A DNA stretch of 64,000 nucleotides from Homalodisca vitripennis (GCF_021130785.1 NC_060207.1:99923001-99987000); one strand, 5' to 3'. Counted from the first letter of the stretch, positions 1 to 11,361 are shown. A program made the numbers and translations. Notes: generated from the letters alone by a model not told the origin.

Positions 1-739
1 GTTTCCGAATGATACGAGAAGAAAAATTTTAAAAACGACGTTTAACTAATATCTTTTTATTACAGTAACAAATGTATTCTTAATTTTAGGAAATTTATGA
101 AAATCCTATTGTTTAACATATATATCTGGTGAAGTAATAATATTAAATTAAATTATTCTACAACCTGCAAGTGCTTAAAGTTGTTTATTTATAGTTGTAA
201 AAAAAAAAACAAAAATCCAAGCTGGAAACGGGGACAGATATAACCACCGGTAACAACCATTTCAGCAACACAGACTTTCTGTGTCCAGCCCATTTATTGT
301 TTACCCCATTTGCCATGGGGAAAAAATTACAGCCATGTTTAGTTTCAGACACTAAAGTTTAATATTACTCGGAGTTAAATTATAGAAGACTATTTTATTT
401 AGATTTACTCTATTAATCAATTCTCATAAATGTGTACTACTCAGTGATAATATCTAAACATGAGTAACTATGTTTACAAATATCTTATTATAAACGTTTC
501 TTATTGAAAATTATACTCTAAGGTTTTATTAATTTACTAACCAGAAAGAATGCTAACCACTATAATTGGTGGTATTTATAAAGGTGTGTGAACTACCGTT
601 AATTTTTATTAACTTCAACTTCAACATATCTCTACTATTTACGTACGCAGTCTTGTACTATTTACGTACAGGGTATTCACAAGCCGGTGTAACAGACTTC
701 TGTGTGTGATAGGATTATTCATTTGAAACGAAAATTCCA

Positions 740-1059
740 AATCCGTCAACGCATAAACGAGCACAACCACTTGATATATACACTTGCACAAGCCAGTACA
801 ATAAACTGTGACATGTTTGGCGCTCCCGGCTTGTGCAAGCGTACATTTAAAGTGGCCATACCCGCTTATGCGTTGACGGATTTTGTTAAAAAAGTACCGT
901 TGGAAAGTTTGTGAACATTTTAAAATAGCTATTATCTTGTAAAATTTGTATAACCCATGTAAAACAGCTGATGTCCATCAAAAGAAAATATCTGGTGCTC
1001 TCGGCTTGTGCAAGCGTACCTATAACGTGATCATGCTTGCTTATGCATAGACGGATTAC
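740..1059. repeat. Inverted- and direct-repeat cluster (hairpin module), unit A
   Basis: Perfect 17-base arms at 740-756 and 866-882 (AATCCGTCAACGCATAA and its complement) enclose a second pair of 12-base arms at 783-794 and 828-839 (CTTGCACAAGCC and its complement). The inner right arm with its downstream sequence recurs in direct orientation at 1003-1019 (GGCTTGTGCAAGCGTAC), followed by a diverged copy of the outer arm at 1040-1059. The module therefore holds one inverted and two direct copies of a unit of roughly 100-150 bases. TACAGGGTATTCACAAG at 667-683 resembles a Tc1/mariner-type terminus. A 70-codon open frame covering the hairpin is explained by the repeat structure and is not called as a gene. 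Confidence 0.85.
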
Positions 1060-1239
1060 GTTGAAAATAATCACCTTTTAGAATTTTAATGAAAGTCATC
1101 AAATATTTAGTATCTAGTAAATGTCTTATAACTATTATGATATATTTGGTAATTTGGCTTAGCAAATTTTCAACAGACGCCAGTTTGTTACATTAAAGAA
1201 AATAACATTATTTTTTTTATTTTTCTCTTATCTCTTCAA

Positions 1240-2560
1240 CTTATCTATTCAAAACTATGTGCCAAATTTGGTTTCTTGGTCAAAACCTCAATTGATAAGT
1301 TTCTGCCTTTTGCATCATGCCCAATTGCGTAGGTAAGTTGTTAATATAATGCAGGAAAAAGGTGCCCAAGATGGATCCCTGGGATACCCCTGTTTTGATT
1401 ATAGAAAAAACCCTGAGATACAATTATATCCGAAATATTTGAGTTGAGCAAATTAAACTCTGACTGAAAGGTATGATTTAAGCTATGAAAGAATGTTGCC
1501 ACAAATTCCATATGTTTCCATTTTGTTACGGTAGACAGAATCAAACATCCTGCTCAGATCACAGAAAAGTTCTAGGGAAGATAATCTTAAGCACATAGGC
1601 CACTGAAGTTTTGGTGCAGTAAGATTCACGAAAACTATGCAGATTAGGTGTGAGGATATTGTGTGTGCTACGAAATGTGTATAATTTGCTGTACATGATA
1701 TTCTCGATAAATTTGGCTAGTACCGGAGTCAAGCCAATTACACGAAAGGAATTTATATCTTGTTTATTTTTTTCTTTATCCTTAGGTATAAATAGAGGAG
1801 TTTAGATCAGTAGAAAAACTCTCTCAGACATTAATAAGTTTATTAGAAATGTCAGAGGTTGTCACCCATTTTTAATATTATAACTCCATTACAAATTCAG
1901 TAATTAAAACTCCTGTGGAATAAAAAATGTCTCTATATTTTTTATTACTTAGTAGTGTAATACTGTTTTTTTTTCTTGTACCGAAATTTTGAGAGAGAAA
2001 AATTATTGACTGATGGATGGTATCGTGAAATTTAAAGGTTGTTTGTGTTAATCAGACAGTTGGGAGAAAATATTTCTATGCTGTATTCATAAATAATATA
2101 TTTAAAATATATTCTATAGCTCGCGGACCATTGATTATGTATTCCTCATACTCCATCCCAATTAAGTCCTTCAGTAAATGTTTTCACGATGACCTGCAGC
2201 TATTTATAACTTCCCAAAACCTTAGCAGAGCTGCGGCTTTTTTATGGTTGTCTATGCCTACTGGGACTATGCCTCTGGGAATATTTCAGGGCCAAAATAT
2301 TCTGTCTTAAAAAATGTCCAACTCGACAAACACTGTACTTAAATTCTATCTACGAAACTTTCCCATGTCAACATATGACTGCGGTGTTCATTCCTCAGAC
2401 GCCGATAGTTGACTACGAGCTCGAGTGGACCATCAAGCTACTGGACATATGCATCCTGTCGATGACTCTTCCGGATCTGTCCCGTGATCCACCCCTGCCT
2501 CCACGTCATCTTAGCTATCTTTTGGTTCAAAGGAAATGGGGACGTAAAGTGATGGGTCAA
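1240..2560 (-). pseudogene. LINE (Jockey/CR1-like) ORF2 relic: region before RT plus N-terminal part of reverse transcriptase
   Basis: Minus-strand translation, allowing several frameshifts and stops, gives successive pieces of a non-LTR retrotransposon ORF2. From 2550 to 2340 comes a WITGQIRKSHRQ...NYRRLRNEH stretch, typical of the linker before the RT. From about 1870 to 1740 comes NKLINV.ESFSTDL, then PLYLKDKEKN...NSFRVIGLTPVLAKF and IENIMYSKLY (family: P-I-Y-K..D......YRPISL.PVLSK..E). Near 1550 lies a decayed DLS..FDSV-like segment. At 1392-1330 comes TGVSQGSILGTFFLHYIN, the G-(V/I)-P-Q-G-S-x-L-G-P-L-L-F motif. The catalytic FADD box expected next is absent. Assignment to a LINE is firm; the clade is not. 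Confidence 0.82.
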
Positions 2561-2705
2561 AGTATCAATAATCTTTTGAAAAATACTTTGTAGGAAAATA
2601 CCATTTTCAACTAAGATTAATTACGCAGAAAGGTAAAAATATTTATATATTATCCCGACTATAGCAGCGAAACTTAATTCTTGGAGCCCAATAATGAGAT
2701 TCTGC

Positions 2706-2786
2706 AATGGAGAATTTGGTCAACTGATCCTCGTGTTAAGAAAGGCGTGTGAAGAGTATGTCAGAAACATATAACTGATCAGGAAG
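2706..2786 (+). pseudogene. Exon-like relic related to 33680-33763 (unit A)
   Basis: An 81-base segment translates as NGEFGQLILVLRKACEEY then VRNI, an in-frame stop, and LIRK. It matches the 84-base exon-like segment at 33680 base by base over most of its length, including about 45 bases upstream (GACTATAGCAGCGAAA) and the downstream GTTTGTAATTA. The AG expected before the segment is missing here (the preceding bases are TCTGC), one codon is deleted and there is an in-frame TAA. It is either a dead duplicated exon or part of a dispersed repeat. Confidence 0.5.
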
Positions 2787-2810
2787 GTTTGTAATTATGT
2801 TGTAATTCCG

Positions 2811-5800
2811 TTCTTTAGTATTCTTTATTGTCATAGTATGAACTCTTGCCAAGAGCCAAATCACCGTCCGGGAACGTGTAAATACACTCCACGGTAAGAC
2901 TCAACTCCTTCACTGAAACTGCCGCCTCAAAGTGGAGCTTAAGGCTGTTTTGAACGAGGTCAATGCGTATATTTGTTATCCATTCCAATCTTCCATTAAT
3001 ACTTATACTGCTTCTTGTGAAAGAAGCGAGGAGATTGGACCCATTTAGTGTATGAGAGAAATAAAGTGTCCGCTAACACGAAATAAATATAGATTTAGCT
3101 CGTGCAGCACGGCCTCAAGCTCACTCATCTTGGAGTTGATAATTCTTTTGTGTTATCATTGTGCTGTATATCACTTATCCGAAAGGGTTTAGCAGACTTT
3201 GAATGATAAACAATACCACTATGTTCTGATAAAGCATTCCCTGAATTTGGCCAGTTAACCTAAAACAATATTATCATAATGAACGCAAGTGCTGGCTGAT
3301 AGTAGGATTGTTTTGGATTGTTCATCCGTTCTTTTAATGATTTATTGTAGCAGTGCTTCGGGTTGATGTCTGACACTTGATATTATATATTTCACTTAAT
3401 TACTGACATTTTAAACAATTAAATGTATTACTATCGTATTAAGAGTATGTATTGAAATATTTAAAGCTGTTACTATATTACTATTTTAAACATATTTCAC
3501 ATGTTTATTTTGGCATGAAGTCTTATGTTGTAAGTTTTTATGTACAATGGGTCTACTATAGGAATAAATAAACATATAGGTGTTTATTAATACGAATACT
3601 CTATAAATACATGATGCATGTGAAAAAATTATGCATATTTTGAGCAATAAAAGATGAAAAATTTATCAAAGTAATACTAGGAATAATCTCCAAAATCACT
3701 GCAACCGTAACCTTAGGAACGGCTTCCATAGGCAAAATGGAGTTACCCCAAAAAAACAAACCAACTGAATACCATAATTTCAGAGGGTTGTACCCTACAG
3801 AACGTGTAATTAACACAACTTCAAACATGATTTCAATAACAGAGTCGGCTGTTTAACTGGAAGACAATTTGATACTGATAATAGACAATAGATGACCTGC
3901 TCCCACCCCCTGTGCTTTACCTACCGAACATGTTCAGTCATCCGTTGCTTAATTAGTGGCTTCATTCATTGAACCACAACAGTGGCTAACTTCGTTGTAG
4001 TATGCAGTAACATTTGATATTCGATAGGTTACATATTTTTGATGTGCACATATTGTGTACATCCCTATTATTATATTATTTAAGTAACATCAGAATTTTG
4101 TAGTTTTAAAAGAGTCAGATAAATAATACAAATGAAAATTCGGGCACACAGTTCACGATAGGTTAATAATATTCTGTGACATAATGATGCAAATTTTAAG
4201 CAATAAAAGATTAAATATGTATTTAATTTGTTGATGTAAAATTATAATTCCAATGACGTATGAAATTGAGAACAAGACTTAAATATGTAGTAAGGGTATC
4301 GCCCTGAGTACCTGTAAATTGTTAATTATGATTAATACTCAAGTACCTTTGTCAACGTTAATTGCCATCCACTCATCGTTGGTAAAGTATTGTCACCTAA
4401 AATTTACTGAACAACAAATAAACAGTCAAACATGGTCGTTAGTAGAAAATAGCTCTAAAAGAGGTATTGGGATTCCGGTTCGTATCGCTCCACCTTCTGG
4501 AATACAGGAATAAATGCTTCGACGAATAACGAATAATAATACTGTTATTCGGCAATATTGAGTATTCTTACTATAGTTTATTAGTTACTTTGCCGTTAAT
4601 ATGCATTTTCATGTTTTATGAAACAATCTTCTCTTGTTTGAATTAGTATAACAATATTTGTGTTTTTCATTAAATATTTTTTAATTACATTTAATTTATT
4701 TGAACGTATTAATCGCTTAGTATATGATATACGTATAACTTCATGTATAAAAATTCCATAAATTTTGAAAGTGACGAATCGCTACCAGCTAATAATAAAA
4801 AGTTACTACAGAAATCTTTTTGTGTTAGAATGCAATACATTATATTTAGTAGTAACAGGAGAAATATATTACAACTGTTGTAGGTAATGGTGGGAAATGG
4901 GCAACAACTTTTGTGACCGGCATTGTCACGCTTTACTTGAGTTATATACATGTTTATTTGTTAAATACACGTGGACTCCACGAGTGCTGGTATATATATA
5001 TGTATATAGAGTGCAGAGAGATAAATAGAATGATACTCAAAAATATTATTGACACTTACAGTACCGATTCATTTTAATTCACCTTGACCCCCACATGTGG
5101 AAAATGTTGGGGAATTATATCACACTAAACAATATCCTCTTCCAAAGTTCATATCTAAGAATCTAACTCAAACTTTTTCAAATTAATTGAGGGATTAAAA
5201 ATATTGAAGTCTTACTAAGACCTCATTAAGATAGACGTATGCAGTAAAATAAAATGAGAGTACCAATTGTTCAACCCCCTACTTCTCGACAAAACTAAAG
5301 GGGCCAATGTCTTCGAGTCCTACTTCATAAGATATTCTGTAATTCATTTTAATTTATTTAATTTGAATATGTGACCTATTTCTTCTCTAATCCGATAAGA
5401 CAAAATTTCCCCACGTCTCCAAAATAGGAATAAACTCACGGTATATTTCAAGGTTTCATATACGGTTTTTATACAAGCATGTAATCGTATTATAAACACT
5501 ATTTAATTTCTAAATAAAATGTATAGTTTTCATTTCTAATTGAGATTTTAGAAAAATAATAATAATTTATTCTGTGTACTTAAAATTTACTATGATGAAT
5601 ATATGAAATAACGTCTTTACTTTCCCAATTATAATTTTCTTTTTTTTATAAAAGTATTGATATTCTCTTATTTAATCTATATATACATCTTTAAATTGTG
5701 ACTTTGCGTTTAAAAATAATCACATGTTCAAATTGTTGTATCGTTGCATTGAAACTTGGATACAATAATATATTTAGTATTTAATAATTATTCAACCTTA

Positions 5801-6313
5801 TTTTAAATGGGTTTATTGATTCTTTCTAGGAAATTCTGTCACATTGCTACTTCACTGGGTTTACTATAAATGGAGATTTTTAGTTTTTTGTGTGTGGAGT
5901 TTTGTGAGAAGCAGATTTATCCAAACCTATAAAATGAATGGCTGTTTTCACCAACTTAATTATCAAAATATTTCATTTGTCTAGTGTTACAGATTTTCCA
6001 CCGTTTTTAATCGTTGTAAGGAGATTAAAGATCCCGTATTCTATTCCATGCAGCGGGAAACTTAAGTATTTTTGGTGATAAGATATATGTTTATTTTAAA
6101 TGTATTTATGTTAGCTATGCCAACCCTACACTCCAGTACGTCATTCACATTATAAACTTGTTTGCAAAACCCTTACATTTCCTAAATAAATTCCCATTGT
6201 ATCGATATTTTAAAGTGTTAAAGCCGGTTTTTTAAGTAGAGCGAAGTTACTTTAATTTTGACTTAATGTCAAATATATAGGTCAAAAACCCAGCCTACCG
6301 TCAAATAATTTAT
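2811..6313. other. Unassigned AT-rich part of the unit (also 11467-14972, 20126-23626, 28775-32280)
   Basis: I recognise no gene here. A short direct repeat with the core ATGCATATTTTGAGCAATAAA occurs near 3632 and, diverged, near 4189. The stretch 3890-4010 is less AT-rich (ACCTGCTCCCACCCCCTG...) and may be an old mobile-element piece. A TA microsatellite near 4993 varies in length among copies. Open frames of 64-80 codons at 3601-3828 (minus), 4319-4513 (plus) and 4709-4951 (minus) show no motif I recognise, and they recur only because the whole unit recurs. Confidence 0.4.
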
Positions 6314-6500
6314 AGGTACTGCGGTCCACAAATTGTTCCGCTACAATTACCACCCTCAATACAACATCAACACAGCCCATTAATTAATTGTAATTGTGTG
6401 CCGAGACAAGTCCAGGTTGAGGTGGCAGACATGATGAATGGCTCGAGTTGGACCGTTACATGTTTAATGTTAGGCTTTAGTCGTATAAGCAGCGTTCATA
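6314..6500. repeat. Dispersed repeat R1 (about 190 bp), unit A
   Basis: This segment begins near TACTGCGGTCCACAAA, contains CCCATTAATTAATTGTAATTG and GACAAGTCCAGGTTGAGGTG, then ATGATGAATGGCTCGAGT. Diverged copies lie at 36512 and 59412 outside the array, so it is a genome-dispersed family rather than just part of the satellite. The class is unknown: a SINE or a non-autonomous DNA element would fit. I see no clear pol III boxes and no terminal repeats. Confidence 0.8.
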
Positions 6501-6879
6501 CCGACTCCACATGGATAGGTCTCCCAACGTTTTATACCTATATAGCCTTTGTATGTACTTAGGCAAAAATATGAAAATACATGCTATCAACTCTGAACCA
6601 GGACTTTTAAAACGTCTTAGCCCCTCAAATTATTACATATATAATTCCCGGACAGGAATCGGAATACGTTTTGTAATGTTGCGTATCAGATCATATAATC
6701 AAAGATTGTATAATTAGCCATATAAAACAATAAGGTAGTATGGTAAACTCGATAAGTATCCTACTTCTACAACTATTTTATCCAAAATAAATTTTATACC
6801 TATACTAGTACATATGCAAATATACCTTGGAAGCATTAGGATTTCTCTTTCTAAATCGTTCCAGTTCTAGTTCATAAGT

Positions 6880-7212
6880 TTTAATTTTACATTTATTATC
6901 CAAACTAGTTATTGAATGAAAGGTCAGATTGTGGCGAATTTTTAAGTGAAACATCTGCTATTGACTTTTCAAAGAATTGTTGAGATACATTTATGAGCAC
7001 TTGCTGAATCCTTTCTACCAGTTCATAACAAATCTTAGACTATGTGCGATAGATTTAATTTTTTACCAAACTCATGTGGTCATGTGGCTTTGGCATTCAT
7101 GTGGTTCTCGACGAGGTAACCAACGTCCTGGGAAGCGGTTGTTAAGCCACTATCGAACATCCAATGCGAAGTGTAATGGAGCCCCATCTTGCTTTATCAT
7201 GTTTTCAATATT
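6880..7212 (-). pseudogene. Tc1/mariner-type transposase, C-terminal fragment cut at the unit junction
   Basis: Minus-strand translation from the junction gives ENMIKQDGAPLHFALDVR, a stop, WLNNRFPGRW and PRREPHE. This is the second catalytic region (QDGAPxHF) and the following segment of an insect Tc1/mariner-superfamily transposase. A decayed C-terminal part follows (ELVERIQQ-like, in another frame). The TAG after DVR, from the A at 7152, is specific to array copies 1-3; the edge copy has Gln there. The N-terminal half is missing because the unit ends at 7212. Confidence 0.8.
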
Positions 7213-7704
7213 TTAACCACTTTCAGTTTTTTCAGAAGTCATAAAATCTACATTAGCATCACAGTTATTGCATATGAGTGATAATCTAGACACTATTCCT
7301 TTCCGTTTTTCTGGATATTCAAACAGTTCTAATGAAAGTTCAGAGAAACACTGATTACAAACCGCAAATTTTGACAGTTGTTTGTTTAGTATTGAAATAT
7401 TTACTAAAACATTACCATCCTTGAAATTATGTCCATAATACTCAGGCTCTTCTGCACATAGTTTTATATTCTTGAGCTTCTTTGCTGAAGAACTTAGTAT
7501 ACTAGGCCTACCTTCATTGACAGGCATAGGCCTATTGCTATGAAAAGATTCACTGCTAGTAGAGCTACTTACATTATTTGAAGAAGAACAACTATTTACA
7601 CTATTATTTACAACACTACTATTTACACTATTATTTACAACACTACTATTTGTTTTAGTTTTTGAAATATTACGCCTTTTTCCAAACTTTTTTAGTCTAG
7701 CCAT
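7213..7704 (-). pseudogene. Mutator-like (MULE) transposase, N-terminal fragment
   Basis: This is a 163-codon open frame starting at an ATG (MARLKKFGKRR...). Residues 1-60 are basic, then Ser/Asn-rich, with a perfect nine-residue duplication (SSVVNNSVN at 20-28 and 29-37). Residues 100-156 read like the opening of insect Mutator-like transposase-domain proteins: a GNVLVNISIL segment, a CxxC at 116/119, an EYPEKRKGIVSRLSL segment, a second CxxC at 145/148 and DFMTSEKT. The pattern is zinc-ribbon-like. Complete family members are several times longer. Here the frame ends with TAA exactly at the unit junction, so the catalytic DDE part is missing. Family assignment is from remembered family patterns, not a search. 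The reading frame is intact in all three visible copies. Confidence 0.72.
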
Positions 7705-8658
7705 CTCTCAAAAACACTAAGACAATAAACAGTAAATATTATTCAAAACAACAATTTGACTTACAATTTTGAGGTTATGTTTGCTAACTGGATTGTAGCT
7801 GAAATAAAAACAGCTGATTGCAATGATCCAAAAAATGCTTTATGTAGATTTCATCCATAACACTGTATACTATATGAAGTGGCCAACATATGGCATTTTC
7901 GGCTTCGTGTACTCTTAGTAATAAAACTAATTTTTAATGTGAATAAGTGCACAGAATAACATGTTTTTGGTATCAATGTATTCAGGAAGAGCTACTGAAT
8001 TAAAATAAGTAAAAAAAATTTTTTGTTTTAAATTTGTTTTTTCACTGACAGGTCCCCTCAATAGATTGTAGGTTCACTTCTCTGGGCTGTTCCTGGAAGT
8101 TTATAGAACACGAGACAATTGTAACTTATGGGTTTGGAAGTTAGTTTGAGTAGGGTTGGTATGCAATTAATCAATCGAGTCCTGGGAAAATTACGTAGCT
8201 GTTCTGTGGAATTAGAAATTACAGTTGTAAAAAAATCTCATTTTTAATTATTGGTCATAGAATCATAGAAATTGGTAGAAAACAGGATTTTCCTGGACAT
8301 TTGCCACCATGTTCAGTGAAACAAGAAATCAGTAACACTACGTTTCTACATCTGCAATCTGATCTCTTCTTCAGGTAATAATTAACCTAATACATAATTA
8401 CAAACTAGGTTAAAATAAATTAATCATACCAAAGCGTTGTGGCACGCCTAAGTCAGGAATCACAACCACCATGTTGTTTGTCAACTTCACTAACTCTAAA
8501 AACATGTACTTAATAAAAAACTATACACAACACTAATTATTAAAACTGAACTACAGAATACAGGTCACAATACGTCTGAATTCGTCTACCAACCATTCAT
8601 CCTTCATCGTCAAAAATAACCTTCAAACAAACAAATTGGTAGCCGAGTTAATATTTAT
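7705..8658. other. Upstream part of the MULE fragment and a Penelope/LINE-like tail; same in every unit
   Basis: The stretch between the MULE start codon and the arbitrary copy boundary holds no open frame. Read on the minus strand, a G-run starting at 8057 (GGGGACCTGTCAGTGAAAAA) could be the terminal inverted repeat of the MULE, about 350 bases before its ATG; the other terminus is missing, so this is a guess. Further right, on the minus strand, CTGAAGA (8374-8368) is followed after about 20 bases by GAAAC (8346-8342), a layout seen in tails of Penelope-like elements and some LINEs. The same stretch recurs at 16364-17317 and 25018-25971. Confidence 0.3.
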
Positions 8659-9396
8659 GTTTCCGAATGATACGAGAAGAAAAATTTTAAAAACGACGTT
8701 TAACTAATATCTTTTTATTACAGTAACAAATTTATTCTTAATTTTAGGAAATTTATGAAAATCCTATTGTTTAACATATATATCTGGTGAAGTAATAATA
8801 TTAAATTAAATTATTCTACAACCTGCAAGTGCTTAAAGTTGTTTATTTATAGTTGTAAAAAAAAACAAAAATCCAAGCTGGAAACGGGGACAGATATAAC
8901 CACCGGTAACAACCATTTCAGCAACACAGACTTTCTGTGTCCAGCCCATTTATTGTTTACCCCATTTGCCATGGGGAAAAAATTACAGCCATGTTTAGTT
9001 TCAGACACTAAAGTTTAATATTACTCGGAGTTAAATTATAGAAGACTATTTTATTTAGATTTACTCTATTAATCAATTCTCATAAATGTGTACTACTCAG
9101 TGATAATATCTAAACATGAGTAACTATGTTTACAAATATCTTATTATAAACGTTTCTTATTGAAAATTATACTCTAAGGTTTTATTAATTTACTAACCAG
9201 AAAGACTGCTAACCACTATAATTGGTGGTATTTATAAAGGTGTGTGAACTACCGTTAATTTTTATTAACTTCAACTTCAACATATCTCTACTATTTACGT
9301 ACGCAGTCTTGTACTATTTACGTACAGGGTATTCACAAGCCGGGTGTAACAGACTTCTGTGTGTGATAGGATTATTCATTTGAAACGAAAATTCCA

Positions 9397-9716
9397 AATC
9401 CGTCAACGCATAAACGAGCACAACCACTTGATATATACACTTGCACAAGCCAGTACAATAAACTGTGACATGTTTGGCGCTCCCGGCTTGTGCAAGCGTA
9501 CATTTAAAGTGGCCATACCCGCTTATGCGTTGACGGATTTTGTTAAAAAAGTACCGTTGGAAAGTTTGTGAACATTTTAAAATAGCTATTATCTTGTAAA
9601 ATTTGTATAACCTATGTAAAACAGCTGATGTCCATCAAAAGAAAATATCTGGTGCTCTCGGCTTGTGCAAGCGTACCTATAACGTGATCATGCTTGCTTA
9701 TGCATAGACGGATTAC
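9397..9716. repeat. Inverted- and direct-repeat cluster, second copy
   Basis: This is the equivalent of 740-1059, shifted by 8657. Both arm pairs are intact; the only differences nearby are single bases. Confidence 0.85.
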
Positions 9717-9895
9717 GTTGAAAATAATCACTTTTAGAATTTTAATGAAAGTCATCAAATATTTAGTATCTAGTAAATGTCTTATAACTATTATGATATA
9801 TTTGGTAATTTGGCTTAGCAAATTTTCAACAGACGCCAGTTTGTTACATTAAAGAAAATAACATTATTTTTTTTATTTTTCTATTATCTCTTCAA

Positions 9896-11216
9896 CTTAT
9901 CTATTCAAAACTATGTGCCAAATTTGGTTTCTTGGTCAAAACCTCAATTGATAAGTTTCTGCCTTTTGCATCATGCCCAATTGCGTAGGTAAGTTGTTAA
10001 TATAATGCAGGAAAAAGGTGCCCAAGATGGATCCCTGGGATACCCCTGTTTTGATTATAGAAAAAACCCTGAGATACAATTATATCCGAAATATTTGAGT
10101 TGAGCAAATTAAACTCTGACTGAAAGGTATGATTTAAGCTATGAAAGAATGTTGCCACAAATTCCATATGTTTCCATTTTGTTACGGTAGACAGAATCAA
10201 ACATCCTGCTCAGATCACAGAAAAGTTCTAGGGAAGATAATCTTAAGCACATAGGCCACTGAAGTTTTGGTGCAGTAAGATTCACGAAAACTATGCAGAT
10301 TAGGTGTGAGGATATTGTGTGTGCTACGAAATGTGTATAATTTGCTGTACATGATATTCTCGATAAATTTGGCTAGTACCGGAGTCAAGCCAATTACACG
10401 AAAGGAATTTATATCTTGTTTATTTTTTTCTTTATCCTTAGGTATAAATAGAGGAGTTTAGATCAGTAGAAAAACTCTCTCAGACATTAATAAGTTTATT
10501 AGAAATGTCAGAGGTTGTCACCCATTTTTAATATTATAACTCCATTACAAATTCAGTAATTAAAACTCCTGTGGAATAAAAAATGTCTCTATATTTTTTA
10601 TTACTTAGTAGTGTAATACTGTTTTTTTTTCTTGTACCGAAATTTTGAGAGAGAAAAATTATTGACTGATGGATGGTATCGTGAAATTTAAAGGTTGTTT
10701 GTGTTAATCAGACAGTTGGGAGAAAATATTTCTATGCTGTATTCATAAATAATATATTTAAAATATATTCTATAGCTCGCGGACCATTGATTATGTATTC
10801 CTCATACTCCATCCCAATTAAGTCCTTCAGTAAATGTTTTCACGATGACCTGCAGCTATTTATAACTTCCCAAAACCTTAGCAGAGCTGCGGCTTTTTTA
10901 TGGTTGTCTATGCCTACTGGGACTATGCCTCTGGGAATATTTCAGGGCCAAAATATTCTGTCTTAAAAAATGTCCAACTCGACAAACACTGTACTTAAAT
11001 TCTATCTACGAAACTTTCCCATGTCAACATATGACTGCGGTGTTCATTCCTCAGACGCCGATAGTTGACTACGAGCTCGAGTGGACCATCAAGCTACTGG
11101 ACATATGCATCCTGTCGATGACTCTTCCGGATCTGTCCCGTGATCCACCCCTGCCTCCACGTCATCTTAGCTATCTTTTGGTTCAAAGGAAATGGGGACG
11201 TAAAGTGATGGGTCAA
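9896..11216 (-). pseudogene. LINE ORF2 relic, second copy
   Basis: This equivalent of 1240-2560 has the same disabling changes. The RT motif piece TGVSQGSILGTFF is at about 10048-9990 on the minus strand. Sharing the same frameshifts with the other copies shows the LINE was already dead before the array expanded. Confidence 0.82.
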
Positions 11217-11361
11217 AGTGTCAATAATCTTTTGAAAAATACTTTGTAGGAAAATACCATTTTCAACTAAGATTAATTACGCAGAAAGGTAATAATATTT
11301 CTATATTAGCCCGACTATAGCAGCGAAACTTAATTCTTGGAGCCCAATAATGAGATTCTGC

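Larger units (their letters stand above)
1..7212. repeat. Array unit A, right-hand 7.2 kb (left part outside the window)
   Basis: This is the tail of a unit whose left part lies outside the window. It carries the inverted-repeat cluster (740-1059), the LINE relic (1240-2560), the exon-like relic (2706-2786), the dispersed repeat (6314-6500) and the truncated transposase (6880-7212). It has private variants, such as CAATC in place of GTCAATC-type sequence near 2568 and a longer A-run near 200. Confidence 0.9.

Noticed and set aside
702..914. 70-codon plus-strand frame repeated in all four units
   Set aside because: It is laid over the nested inverted repeat, starts at a non-ATG codon (TGTGTG context) and has no motif. 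Its conservation follows from the array's youth.
2375..2593. 72- to 96-codon plus-strand frame in each unit
   Set aside because: It is antisense to the LINE ORF2 relic, whose minus-strand reading (WITGQIRKSH..., NYRRLRNEH) explains the composition.
3626..4222. ATGCA.ATTTT.AGCAATAAAAGAT direct repeat as a regulatory pair
   Set aside because: Only about 35 bases are similar, in very AT-rich DNA. It is noted as a repeat, with no support for function.
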